Assembly (NCBI RefSeq): GCF_003113895.1
Contig: NZ_BDUD01000001.1
Span: 1,649,821-1,713,820 of the forward strand
Reading direction: 5' to 3'
From: Nostoc commune NIES-4072
Lineage (GTDB): Bacteria > Cyanobacteriota > Cyanobacteriia > Cyanobacteriales > Nostocaceae
Length of the DNA stretch: 64,000 nt
Position numbers and translations under genes: made by a program. The notes under the pieces are model-generated. The model did not search any database. It worked only from the letters and a program-made list of their open reading frames with translations, and was not told where the DNA came from. Below are positions 37,496 to 46,491 of this stretch, piece by piece (position 1 is the first letter of the stretch; each line of letters opens with the position of its first letter).

Positions 37496-38551
37496 TCATT
37501 GCAACGTACCGCGTTTGATTTGTTCGCTTTCAATAGCTTCAAATAAGGCGCGAAAGTTACCTTCGCCAAAACCTTGAGCTTGGAAACGGCGTTCTATAAA
37601 CTCAAAGAAAAATGTCGGCTGTTCAAATATTGGCTGAGTAAAAATTTGTAGTAATAAGGGCGGCGTATTTCTTCCCCCTAAAGGAGTATATTCTTGCCAA
37701 TCTACCAAAATTTCCTGTTGAGCGATCGCTTCCAGTTCTAAAAGTGATAGAGGCAATCCCGGACGCTGTTTTAGTTGCGTGTAATAGCTTTGGGGAACTG
37801 AGAGTAAGGATAAATTACTGGCACGAAATTTAGCGATCGCACTCACAAGATTAGTTGTTCGCAAGGCAATATGTTGAATACCCGGCCCCCGATTGACATC
37901 TAAAAATTCCTGAATTTGGGAATTTTTGGAAGCTGGTTCATTAATTGGCAATTGGACACTACCGTTGTGCGAAACCATGACTTGACTGTGTAAAGCAGAA
38001 CGATTGGTTTTAATTTTAAAAGCCTGCTGAGGTTGAAAATCTAAGATATTTTCATACCAAGCGACAGCATTTTCTAATTCACCAACAGCCACGTTTAACA
38101 CTATGTGATCTATGGCGGTAAAAGTGTTGTCATTAGTTATTTGTCCTTTGTCAAAAACCAATGACCTTTCTATTAACGTATGAGTCAGTCCACCCCAGGC
38201 GGCAATTTTGCCACACTTGAGGAATTCCGTACCCACTTGGCGTTCCTGGGTAGGTTGTAGGATTGTAGCACCATGTTTTTGAGCTAGTGCGATCGCGCTT
38301 TCTACATCTTCGACAGCAAAAGCAACATCTGCTACACCAGGTGGATATTGACGCAGAAACTCAGCTACTGGACTTGTGGGTAACAGTGGTGAAGATAGAA
38401 AAAAGCAGACAGCACCACTTCTTACCACTTCTGTACAAGTGTGAAATGAAATGCTGCGATCGGCTACTACTTGAAAACCAAGATGGTGGACAAACCAATC
38501 CCGCCATACTTTGGCGTCTTCTACATAGAAATGAACGTGATCAATTTTCAT
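37496..38551 (-). CDS. 4-hydroxyphenylpyruvate dioxygenase
   Basis: A 351-residue enzyme converting 4-hydroxyphenylpyruvate to homogentisate, the entry step to tocopherol and plastoquinone-type quinones or tyrosine breakdown. The two vicinal-oxygen-chelate halves are seen: KIDHVHFYVEDAKVWRDWFV in the first, TAIDHIVLNV and GIQHIALRT (two iron-binding histidines) in the second, with the third ligand glutamate in FFFEFIERR. The C-terminal GFGEGNFRALFEAIE is the family signature that closes the active site. Its stop overlaps the ATG of the disrupted GNAT gene (ATGA). It is shorter in the N-terminal half than some homologues but complete. Confidence 0.9.
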   Translation of the reverse strand: MKIDHVHFYVEDAKVWRDWFVHHLGFQVVADRSISFHTCTEVVRSGAVCFFLSSPLLPTSPVAEFLRQYPPGVADVAFAVEDVESAIALAQKHGATILQPTQERQVGTEFLKCGKIAAWGGLTHTLIERSLVFDKGQITNDNTFTAIDHIVLNVAVGELENAVAWYENILDFQPQQAFKIKTNRSALHSQVMVSHNGSVQLPINEPASKNSQIQEFLDVNRGPGIQHIALRTTNLVSAIAKFRASNLSLLSVPQSYYTQLKQRPGLPLSLLELEAIAQQEILVDWQEYTPLGGRNTPPLLLQIFTQPIFEQPTFFFEFIERRFQAQGFGEGNFRALFEAIESEQIKRGTLQ

Positions 38552-38657
38552 AGATACTGAAAATCCAGCATAACAGCTTATATCTCTGTAAATTTTGCCT
38601 TTTTTGCTAAATTTTCAGGTCTTTCCCAGGCAAGAATTATGTAGGCTTACTGCCACT

Positions 38658-39362
38658 TTAAAAAAACAAATGACTATCAGGTTGAATGTTAATTTCCATT
38701 GGCACAGCTTGCGGTTCGGCAGAAAGGGCAAAGAAAATAGCATTGGCAGCAGTTTCAGGACTGAGCATTTTTTTCCGGTCTACTTTTAGACTGACGTTAT
38801 CCCAGAAAGGAGAATCTACCCCACCAAAGTAGAATAGCGTGAACTTGATACCAAAACGCTTGAGTTCCTCTGCCATGCATTTGCTGAAACCGACAACACC
38901 AAACTTAGAAGCAGAATAAGCTGCTGCCATTCCCATCGAATGCTTGCCTAGAATTCCAACCACATTACAGATGTGACCAGACTTGCGCTTTTGCATCTCT
39001 TCAGCGGCCGCTTGAGTGGTGTAAAAGCTGCCTTTCAAGTTGACATCTAACATCTTGTCTAAATCAGCAGGTTCCAGGCTGTTGTAGGGCTTGAGTATAC
39101 CAGCACCAGCCGCATTTACTAAAATATCGATTTGACCAAACTTAGCGATCGCCTTTTCTATCAAAGTATCTACCTGTTGCGGGTCAGTAATATCAGTGGG
39201 AACGCTCAAAACTTGCCCTGGTAAATCATTTGCCAGTGTTGTTAAACGAACCGCATCTCTGGCAGCCAATACCAGCCGCACTCCGGTAGGCGCAAGTTTG
39301 TGCGTTAAAGCTGAACCAATGCCACCAGTAGCACCGACAATAACAACGACTTTATCCTGCAT
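38658..39362 (-). CDS. Short-chain dehydrogenase/reductase
   Basis: A 234-residue classical SDR. It has the Rossmann glycine motif VGATGGIGSALTHK, the NAG-type motif VNAAGAG (about residues 84-90) and the catalytic YxxxK in AAAYSASKFGVVGF. It uses NAD(P)H; substrate cannot be inferred. It lies about 100 bases upstream of hppD on the same strand and may be cotranscribed with it. Confidence 0.9.
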   Translation of the reverse strand: MQDKVVVIVGATGGIGSALTHKLAPTGVRLVLAARDAVRLTTLANDLPGQVLSVPTDITDPQQVDTLIEKAIAKFGQIDILVNAAGAGILKPYNSLEPADLDKMLDVNLKGSFYTTQAAAEEMQKRKSGHICNVVGILGKHSMGMAAAYSASKFGVVGFSKCMAEELKRFGIKFTLFYFGGVDSPFWDNVSLKVDRKKMLSPETAANAIFFALSAEPQAVPMEINIQPDSHLFF

Positions 39363-39440
39363 TGTAATATTTACATTTCTTTACATCTTTACACATAATA
39401 CTAAATTACAGACTCAGGTTGTATGTAGACATCTAGATAT

Positions 39441-40724
39441 TTACTCACATAGCGGTATTACCTGATATTCCTTGCCACTCGCCTTTAATGTAAATGTGGG
39501 AGATGATTCTAGATATTTGGTAAAATTGGAACCTAACTTTAATTCTTTAATAATTGAATTAGGAGATTTTCTGGTTATTTTCTGTAGCTCTGAACCTAGC
39601 TTGGACACAGATAATCTAGTCTCAGGAGATTTAATTTGTATATCTTGAATAATTTTCAATAGTAATTTATCTAATGTTTCTCCATTAGAAATTTCCGCAG
39701 AATCTTGTTTTTCTGGTTTTTGAATAAATTGTGCAGATGAATCATCTGTAACAGGAATTATTTCCTCAATTTCTGGTTGTTTTGAATGATGTTTAGTATT
39801 AATATCGCATCTTTCTTGAAATAAAGTTGCAACAGCCACTAAACTGTTTAATCGGGCATTGATTGATTCCTGTTCAGTTTTGATTAAATCTTGAATTTTA
39901 TCAACCACTTGTTCCAAAGATGGAATTTCTGTTGCCATTGATAAGGAATAATGAGTTAATTTGCCAGTATTCCGGTTTTCTATTTGCAAATTTTGTCCTT
40001 GTCTACGTACCCAGTAAACAATTAATCCTTGATTTTGAAGTTCGTTACAGAGGTGAATCAAAATTCCATCGCCAGAACAGACCAAGATTTCTTTAACTGT
40101 TGGATAAGAGCGTAAGACACAAGCACCAAGTGCGATCATTTTTGCATCAGCACTGTCTTTACCTCCAGGCACATGGACAAGTTGATAGCCACGATTGTAT
40201 AGTTCAATATCTTGCTTACCAGTACTTGGATTTCTCCAGTTAGCAAATGCAATTTTAACTTGGAGAGGATACTTACAGACACTAGCTAAAAACAATTCTG
40301 AATTAATATCTAATTTTAAGTTTTCTGCATCTAAAAGCAGAAGTGAGATTCCTATTTCTAATTGATGTTTAATTTCAGTTTTTTGTTGAATTTTTTGGAT
40401 AAATTGGTTGAAGGTAGCAGATTCTAGCCAATCAGGTGATAATATAGTTTGCAGCAGTTCTTCAGCTAATCTAAGACTAAAAGAACTAAGACTCTTCTCT
40501 GTGATTTTTTCTTCTGGCAAGTTTTTTACTAAAGGATCTTCTGTAGTTTCAGTTATAGATACTTTAGTATGTCCATTGCTATTAGCAAGCAACTCACCTT
40601 CTAAGGAACGAGGGAATGCAGGCTCAAGAAATTGTTTACCACAATTTTTGCAGAGGTAATTCTGCTTGTCATTCCGACGACCATTTTTTCGATATAAAGT
40701 AGATTCGCACCGAGGACATTTCAT
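39441..40724 (-). CDS. Zinc-ribbon, NYN/PIN nuclease-like and OST-HTH-like protein
   Basis: A 427-residue protein with three parts. Residues 1-35 form a zinc ribbon like those of IS1 InsA proteins (CPRC, then CKNCGKQF). Residues about 125-265 look like a NYN (PIN-fold) RNase domain: LLLLDAENLKLDI, GGKDSADAKMIALGA and ILVCSGDGILIHLC give the expected acidic residues. The C-terminal 75 residues (LDKLLLKIIQDIQ to TLKASGKEYQVIPL) resemble an OST-HTH/LOTUS winged helix, often RNA-binding. Family knowledge suggests RNA cleavage or RNA quality control; the exact target is unknown. It stands alone on the strand. Confidence 0.75.
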   Translation of the reverse strand: MKCPRCESTLYRKNGRRNDKQNYLCKNCGKQFLEPAFPRSLEGELLANSNGHTKVSITETTEDPLVKNLPEEKITEKSLSSFSLRLAEELLQTILSPDWLESATFNQFIQKIQQKTEIKHQLEIGISLLLLDAENLKLDINSELFLASVCKYPLQVKIAFANWRNPSTGKQDIELYNRGYQLVHVPGGKDSADAKMIALGACVLRSYPTVKEILVCSGDGILIHLCNELQNQGLIVYWVRRQGQNLQIENRNTGKLTHYSLSMATEIPSLEQVVDKIQDLIKTEQESINARLNSLVAVATLFQERCDINTKHHSKQPEIEEIIPVTDDSSAQFIQKPEKQDSAEISNGETLDKLLLKIIQDIQIKSPETRLSVSKLGSELQKITRKSPNSIIKELKLGSNFTKYLESSPTFTLKASGKEYQVIPLCE

Positions 40725-40889
40725 TTTGTGATTCAGGTGGTCTAGAGTAGATGCTTGCCTCTAAATATACAGTGTAAAAAATTACTGTCAACATAACAAA
40801 AACTTAAAACAAGCAAAAATTAGATTTCAACCCTAATTTACGCAAGGCTATGTGGTAGCTCACTGAATAGTTAGAATTTTAGGAAAACT

Positions 40890-41669
40890 TCAACTAACGC
40901 GGGCGAAAACATAGTCACGGGTGCGAGAATCGACGGGGTTAGTAAAGATTTTATTTGTAGTACCAAATTCAACCATTTGAGTAATGCGATTTTCATTACT
41001 ATAAAAGAAAGCCGTAAAATCAGATAGACGAGTAACTTGCTGCATATTGTGAGTAACCATCACAATTGTCAACTCAGAACGCAAGTTATGGATCAAATTC
41101 TCAACTTTCATACTACCGACAGGATCAAGACCTGAACAAGGTTCATCCATTAATAGAACGTTCGGTTTAACTGCTAAAGCACGCGCAATACATAGTCTTT
41201 GTTGTTGACCGCCAGAAAGTTCTAAAGCAGATTTGTGCAGCTTATTTTTCACTTCATCCCAAAGTTCAGCAGCTTTGATGGCAGATTCAACGATTCCATC
41301 TAATTCTACTTTCGGATGCCATCCAACTAATTTCACTCCATAAGCAACATTATCGTAAACGCTCATGGGAAAAAGATTTGGCTTGGGAAAAACCATACTG
41401 ACTTGGCGACGTAAACGATTGATGTTGACACGACGCTCATAAATACTTTGTCCAAAAAACTCTACTTTTCCTTCAACTTTCACATCTCCTTCTAATTCAC
41501 TCATGCGATTTAACGATTTAAGAAAAGTAGACTTGCCACAACCACTAGAACCAATAATTGCCGTGACTTGGTTTTGGTAAATATCCATTGACACGCCTTC
41601 AACTATCTTTTGAGCGTCGTAAGATAAGCTGAAGTTTTTGACTCTGATAGCTGGAATTAGTTTACTCAT
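40890..41669 (-). CDS. pstB: Second PstB-like phosphate ABC transporter ATPase, altered Q-loop
   Basis: A 259-residue ATPase closely related to the PstB at 42238-43017. Walker A (GSSGCGKST), signature (LSGGQQQR) and Walker B ([13 protein letters not shown]) are intact. The Q-loop, however, reads MVFPKPNLFP, with a proline (codon CCC) where the family has glutamine ([10 protein letters not shown] in the neighbour). That glutamine normally contacts magnesium and couples to the permease. Synechocystis also has two PstB in its Pst1 operon, so duplication is known. A 153-base MITE-like repeat separates it from the rest of the operon. Confidence 0.92.
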   Translation of the reverse strand: MSKLIPAIRVKNFSLSYDAQKIVEGVSMDIYQNQVTAIIGSSGCGKSTFLKSLNRMSELEGDVKVEGKVEFFGQSIYERRVNINRLRRQVSMVFPKPNLFPMSVYDNVAYGVKLVGWHPKVELDGIVESAIKAAELWDEVKNKLHKSALELSGGQQQRLCIARALAVKPNVLLMDEPCSGLDPVGSMKVENLIHNLRSELTIVMVTHNMQQVTRLSDFTAFFYSNENRITQMVEFGTTNKIFTNPVDSRTRDYVFARVS

Positions 41670-42237
41670 ATCCCCAAAACGTGTGAAATAAAAGTGACGA
41701 AGTAAAGTAGTACAAATCAGCAGCGCTGTTTCACTATGTTACTCCTAAAAGGGAATATTCATAGAAATTACGTAGTTATACAGTAGTCATCAAGCAGATA
41801 AACTGTTAATGAATATTTATATTAAAGTTATGCTTTAAAAATCATCTTTTATAGATTTTTTATACCAACCTTTGGCACATTGACCTATAGGAATCCGGTT
41901 TGATTTCTGAAAATATACGTAGGATGTGTTAGCACAGAGAGTACGGCATCAAACTCGTGTTCATAGTGCGTTACGAACTCCGTTCTAACACACTCTACAA
42001 TACTTAATTTCGTTCAAAAATCAAATAGTAATCCTATATATAGCAATCTGATTTGATTATTGAAAAAATTTAGGTAATAGAAATAAAAATATTAATATCA
42101 TATACCCCTCATGGGTAGTGAGGAGCTAGTTTACCTAATAAAGATAAATTAGTAATTATTTTTTAAACCACACTTTATAAATATGCTCTAGTACGAGATG
42201 GTTCAATAAAAATCATGAAGTCATGCCAAAATTCACC
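41670..42237. other. Gap between the two pstB genes
   Basis: About 570 bases containing the MITE-like element at 41886-42038 and AT-rich flanks. No gene is seen. The gap is large for an operon, so the second pstB may have its own promoter, possibly within or next to the element. Confidence 0.5.
41886..42038. repeat. MITE-like element, TATAGGAATCC family (copy 1)
   Basis: A 153-base element nearly identical to 54148-54301. Ends are imperfect inverted repeats (TATAGGAATCCGGTTTGATT versus TATAGGATTACTATTTGATT). An inner pair GTGTTAG and CTAACAC extends the hairpin. No coding potential. TA at each end is compatible with IS630/Tc1-type mobilisation. Confidence 0.85.
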
Positions 42238-43017
42238 TTAACCAAAACGCCCTGAAATGTAGTCGCGGGTGCGGGGGTCTATTGGGTTGTTAAAAATTTG
42301 CTCTGTAGCGCCAAATTCAACCATTTGGCCTATCCGACTTTCATCAGTGCTAAAAAAAGCTGTAAAATCAGAGACGCGAGCGGCTTGTTGCATGTTATGG
42401 GTAACGATCGCAATTGTCAATTCAGACTGCAAGCTATGAAGTAGTTCCTCAACTTTCATAGTAGCGATGGGGTCAAGAGCCGAGCAAGGCTCATCCATCA
42501 GCAGAACTTTTGGCTTGACTGCTAAAGCACGGGCAATACATAATCTTTGTTGTTGACCACCAGAAAGCCCTAAAGCTGATTTATCTAGCTTATCTTTGAC
42601 TTCATCCCAAAGAGCAGCGCTGTGAAGTGCAGATTCGACAATTTCATCTAATTCTAATTTTGAATACCTGCCTGCTATCCTCATACCATAGGCAACATTT
42701 TCGTAGATGCTTATCGGAAAAGGATTCGGTTTTTGGAACACCATACCAATTTGACGGCGTAACCGATTGATGTTGACACGAGGAGCATAAATATTTTGAC
42801 CAAAAAATTCTACATCTCCTTCAACTTTCACAGGCCCTTCTAATTCGCTAATGCGATTCAAAATTTTGATGAAGGTAGATTTACCACAACCACTAGGGCC
42901 AATAATTGCGGTTACTTGCTTTTGATAAATATCTATTGACACCTTTTCAATCGCTTTTATTGTGCCATAGTAAAAACTGATATTTTTAACTTTGATAGCT
43001 GGTATTAGGTTACTCAT
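42238..43017 (-). CDS. pstB: Phosphate ABC transporter ATPase
   Basis: A 259-residue ATPase energising high-affinity phosphate uptake. All motifs are canonical: Walker [11 protein letters not shown]-loop [10 protein letters not shown], signature [15 protein letters not shown], Walker [14 protein letters not shown], switch histidine in IVTHNMQQ. It is the last member of the tight pstS-C-A-B run on the minus strand, 112 bases after pstA. Confidence 0.97.
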   Translation of the reverse strand: MSNLIPAIKVKNISFYYGTIKAIEKVSIDIYQKQVTAIIGPSGCGKSTFIKILNRISELEGPVKVEGDVEFFGQNIYAPRVNINRLRRQIGMVFQKPNPFPISIYENVAYGMRIAGRYSKLELDEIVESALHSAALWDEVKDKLDKSALGLSGGQQQRLCIARALAVKPKVLLMDEPCSALDPIATMKVEELLHSLQSELTIAIVTHNMQQAARVSDFTAFFSTDESRIGQMVEFGATEQIFNNPIDPRTRDYISGRFG

Positions 43018-43129
43018 GCTAATCTGTAATTCGTAATTAAGAAATATAAAACAAGGCTTTAACCTGGCGGCTTACCATTTTAATATCATACTTTGCCAAG
43101 ACGCAAAACAATATAAAAGATTATTTATT

Positions 43130-44008
43130 TTACTTCAGTTTTCTTTGCTTAATAACTAAGCGAGAGAGAATATTAACACATAAAATTAAGCCAAGTAGAA
43201 CTATAGAAGTAGTCCAGACTAATTGATTTTTTTGCGGATCTGGGTCGTTGTAAAGGTTAAAAATTAATACTGGTAAAGAAGCTGTTGGACTTAATAATCC
43301 TTCTGACCAATCTAAACTAAATAAAGCAGTAAAAATTAAGGGTGCTGTTTCACCAGCAGCACGAGCTACAGCTAATAAAATGCCTGTAGTAATTCCGGGA
43401 ATTGCAGCAGTGACAACAATGCGAAGGGTAGTTTGAAAGCGAGTTCCTCCTAAAGCAGCAGAGGCTAGACGTTGAGATGTGGGAATCAGTTTTAAAGATT
43501 CTTCCGTGGTCAATATAATTACAGGTAGCATAATCACGGCTAAAGCAAAACCACCTGCGATCGCACTAAATCCTTTAGTTACCAAAACTATCACACCATA
43601 AGCGAATACGCCTACAACTATTGAAGGCACGCCTGTTAAAATACTGCTGATAAAACGAACAACACTAGCAATTGAGTTGGTTTGACCAAATTCTGCCAAG
43701 AAAATTCCTGTCATTATTCCTGTGGGAATGCTTAAAATAGCACCAATTACCACCATGATTATGGTTCCTAAGATGGCATTGCCAAAGCCATTATCAATAA
43801 CTGCTTTGACAAACATTTCTGATTTCAGTCCAGATATTCCCCGAACGAAAATTTCCCACAAAATTGATAATAAAGGAATTAGTGCCAGAACTGTAAAACC
43901 AAAGGCGATCGCATTCATTGTATATGTAAATATTACTCGCTCTGTTGGCAGAGGACTACATAATTCTGTTGCCAATTCATCAGTTTCTGACTGAATATAA
44001 CCACTCAT
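43130..44008 (-). CDS. pstA: Phosphate ABC transporter permease PstA
   Basis: A 292-residue inner-membrane permease with six hydrophobic segments. The cytoplasmic coupling (EAA-like) loop is seen as ASAALGGTRFQTTLRIVVTAAIPGI (about residues 182-206, cited as a landmark), and ARAAGETAPLIFTAL is characteristic of PstA. It pairs with PstC to form the channel. It lies 63 bases after pstC. Confidence 0.95.
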   Translation of the reverse strand: MSGYIQSETDELATELCSPLPTERVIFTYTMNAIAFGFTVLALIPLLSILWEIFVRGISGLKSEMFVKAVIDNGFGNAILGTIIMVVIGAILSIPTGIMTGIFLAEFGQTNSIASVVRFISSILTGVPSIVVGVFAYGVIVLVTKGFSAIAGGFALAVIMLPVIILTTEESLKLIPTSQRLASAALGGTRFQTTLRIVVTAAIPGITTGILLAVARAAGETAPLIFTALFSLDWSEGLLSPTASLPVLIFNLYNDPDPQKNQLVWTTSIVLLGLILCVNILSRLVIKQRKLK

Positions 44009-44071
44009 GTTTTTTGTTAATTTTGATTGATAAACTTCTGATTACATTTAGGCATTTTTATTAAAGTAATG

Positions 44072-45073
44072 TTATTTATTTTTCCTACCAACCCATTTTA
44101 CCAAGAGTACAGCCCCAATATTTACAGCTAGAGTCAACCCAAACAAAATCAACGCCAAATAGCTTAAAGCGCCTATATGCAAGCCCGGTTCAGCCTCGGC
44201 AAATTCATTAGCTAATACAGAGGGAATTGTATAACCTGGATTGAGTAAAGAAGCACTGATTTGAGCAGAGTTGCCAATTACCATAGTGACAGCCATTGTT
44301 TCACCCAAAGCACGTCCTAAGGCGAGCATTGCTGCACTCACTATTCCAGAAAATCCAGTTGGTAGCAAGACCCGAAAAATTGTTTCCCAACGAGTACCAC
44401 CTAAAGCCATAGATGCGCTACGTAATTCTTTAGGGATAGCCATTAAAACATCACGAGTAATTGCTGCCATTGTAGGCAAAATCATGATGGCTAGAATAAT
44501 TCCAGCAGTCAAAATATTAGTCCCAGAAGGGTCTTCTGTATTAAATAGTGGTATCCATTTAAAAGTGCTGGCTAGCCATTTTTGTAAAGGTTCTAGAACT
44601 GGAATAAAGACAAAAATCGCCCACAAACCAATAATGACACTAGGAATAGCTGCAATTAATTCAACAACAAATGCTAGGGTTGTTCGTAGCGATGGAGGTA
44701 AGAAATTTTCACTCGTGACTAGGGCTACTGCTATGCCAATTGGGACAGCGAATAAAATAGCGATCGCACTACTTACCAAAGTTCCATAAATATAAGGTAA
44801 TGCACCAAAAATCTGATTACCTGTATCCCAATCTTGACCCCACAAAAACCCCAATCCAAACTGCTTAATTGCTGGTAGAGCTTCGTGTAAAATTACCCAA
44901 CTCATCAAAAGTAGCACTGCAACAGTAATCACGGCAAATAAGTATACTAGCCGTGTAAAACCCTGGTCAAACCAAAGATTTGTGCCACCAATAGCTGTTA
45001 AATTGAAATCTTCATCGCCTAGATTAGAATCATGTGATGAATTTCTGTCGGCTGGTTCCGATGAATTTACCAT
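44072..45073 (-). CDS. pstC: Phosphate ABC transporter permease PstC
   Basis: A 333-residue permease with a charged N-terminal tail and about six membrane segments. The coupling loop includes SMALGGTRWETIFRVLLPTG, followed by the PstC-typical LGRALGETMAVTMVIGNS. An extra periplasmic loop around residues 170-200 (SGTNILTAG region) is normal for PstC. It follows pstS after a 177-base gap filled with TGATAAC-type repeats. Confidence 0.95.
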   Translation of the reverse strand: MVNSSEPADRNSSHDSNLGDEDFNLTAIGGTNLWFDQGFTRLVYLFAVITVAVLLLMSWVILHEALPAIKQFGLGFLWGQDWDTGNQIFGALPYIYGTLVSSAIAILFAVPIGIAVALVTSENFLPPSLRTTLAFVVELIAAIPSVIIGLWAIFVFIPVLEPLQKWLASTFKWIPLFNTEDPSGTNILTAGIILAIMILPTMAAITRDVLMAIPKELRSASMALGGTRWETIFRVLLPTGFSGIVSAAMLALGRALGETMAVTMVIGNSAQISASLLNPGYTIPSVLANEFAEAEPGLHIGALSYLALILFGLTLAVNIGAVLLVKWVGRKNK

Positions 45074-45250
45074 TACAAATTAATCAAATAAATTTTTTCT
45101 TACTAGTAAAGTGATATCAGTTATCAGTGAACAGGTAACTGATAACTGTTCACTGATAACTGTTGATTGTTCACTGTTTTAAGAGACTTTTAGCCCCCTT
45201 TTTAAGGGTGTTGGGGGATCTCTTATGCATAAGTCCTAAAAGATTACAAA

Positions 45251-46294
45251 TTAAGGCTTGACAGAGTTATTTACTGTCTGAAGCACCCGATTTGCTACAT
45301 CAGATGGAATTTTGGTGTAGTTAAGGTCATCGTTATACTGTTGACCGTCTTTCAATACCCAATTAATCCATTTTTTTATAGCATCAGCTTTAGAAGCATT
45401 AGCATACTGTTTGTAAACCATCATCCACGTAAGACCGACGATTGGATAACCTTGTCCTGGATCTCCTACGAAAACACGGTAGTTGTCTGGGAAAGTGACA
45501 GTTGACAAAGCTGCATTTGCAGATTGTAAAGAAGGAGCAACAAATTCTCCTCTCTTATTTTGTATTAGCGCTGATTTCAGATTGTTTTTGACAGCGTAGG
45601 CATATTCTACATAACCAATAGAACCAGGAGTACGAGATACCAAAGCAGCTACGCCTGGGTTGCCTTTGCCTTTGAGGACGTTTGGCAGAGTCCATTTGGG
45701 AGCAGTGTTAGCTCCAACTCTGCCTTTAAAATAACTGCTAGTAGCGCTTAAGTGGTTAGTAAAAATGAAAGTTGTACCGCTACCATCGGCGCGAACAACA
45801 AATTTAATTGGTTGATTTGGTAGATTGACACCTGGATTATCAGCTTTAATTTTTGCGTCATCCCATTTGGTAATTTGACCTGAAAAAATTGCCGGTAGTG
45901 TACTACGGGATAATTTGAGATTATTAACACCTGGAACATTGTAAACAACAGAAACAGCACCGCCTGCTGTGGGTACTAATATTACACCATTCTTGACTTT
46001 AGCGATTTCACTATCTTTCATGGCAGCATCACTACCACCAAAGTCAACGGTTCCAGCAGTAACTTGACGAATACCACCACCGCTACCTATTGCTTGGTAG
46101 TTAATTTTCAAGTCTGGATACTTCTTTTTCACTTCACGAGCATAGCGTTCGTAAAGCGGAGCCGGAAAAGTTGCTCCTGCACCGTTCAAAGTTTGAGCTT
46201 GTGCGATCGCACTAAAAAATGGACTAAGTGCGACAGAAGCTGTCACCACTGAAGTAGCGACGACACGATTCAAGATGGTGGTCGAAAAAATCAT
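45251..46294 (-). CDS. pstS: Phosphate-binding protein PstS
   Basis: A 347-residue periplasmic phosphate receptor. The signal peptide covers about residues 1-33 (ending in AIAQAQT). Mature landmarks are LNGAGATFPAPLYERY, the phosphate-binding YQAIGSGGGIRQVTAGTVDFGGSDA region (about 66-90), FVVRADGSGTTFIF and SRTPGSIGYVEYAYA. It is the first gene of the pst operon. Upstream on the same strand are TTAA-type motifs with 11-base spacing that may be Pho boxes. Confidence 0.96.
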   Translation of the reverse strand: MIFSTTILNRVVATSVVTASVALSPFFSAIAQAQTLNGAGATFPAPLYERYAREVKKKYPDLKINYQAIGSGGGIRQVTAGTVDFGGSDAAMKDSEIAKVKNGVILVPTAGGAVSVVYNVPGVNNLKLSRSTLPAIFSGQITKWDDAKIKADNPGVNLPNQPIKFVVRADGSGTTFIFTNHLSATSSYFKGRVGANTAPKWTLPNVLKGKGNPGVAALVSRTPGSIGYVEYAYAVKNNLKSALIQNKRGEFVAPSLQSANAALSTVTFPDNYRVFVGDPGQGYPIVGLTWMMVYKQYANASKADAIKKWINWVLKDGQQYNDDLNYTKIPSDVANRVLQTVNNSVKP

Positions 46295-46358
46295 ATAACC
46301 TCTGATTAAAGGAATACTTTCCTGCGGTAATTCCAGCCTTAATCAAGTTACATTTATT

Positions 46359-46400
46359 TTGGTTAAAGTTAATTTAACATTGAATAAAATAAAAGTTAAT
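46359..46400 (-). promoter_or_regulatory. Candidate Pho boxes upstream of pstS
   Basis: On the minus strand four units start 11 bases apart: TTAACTTT, TTTATTCA, TTAAATTA and TTAACCAA. Cyanobacterial SphR/PhoB sites are direct 8-base repeats of TTAACC type with 3-base spacers, so the spacing fits, but only the first and last units match well. They end about 65 bases before the pstS start. Confidence 0.4.
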
Positions 46401-46491
46401 ATACGTTTAAATTTTGCTTTTAATTACCAATGTTTTTCTTGGTTAATAATTGAATTTTGCAATTTGCAAATTTATCGGCATCTAAATTATT

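Larger units (their letters stand above)
35888..37499 (-). pseudogene. GNAT acetyltransferase gene split by an IS630 element
   Basis: The 5' part (37499 down to 37410) encodes 30 residues starting MMPEYKISIEIHPDSKQ; the 3' part (36237 down to 35888) encodes the remainder, including the acetyl-CoA loop WVAEEFRGYGYGKALLLEAE. Removing the IS and one copy of its TA target joins FNV to SKIGDYQYTPLF in frame and restores a 145-residue GNAT protein. The start ATG overlaps the hppD stop as ATGA, so it was translationally coupled to hppD. The 3' fragment can still be read as about 102 codons from a TTG, but lacks the N-terminal strand and helix. Confidence 0.93.
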
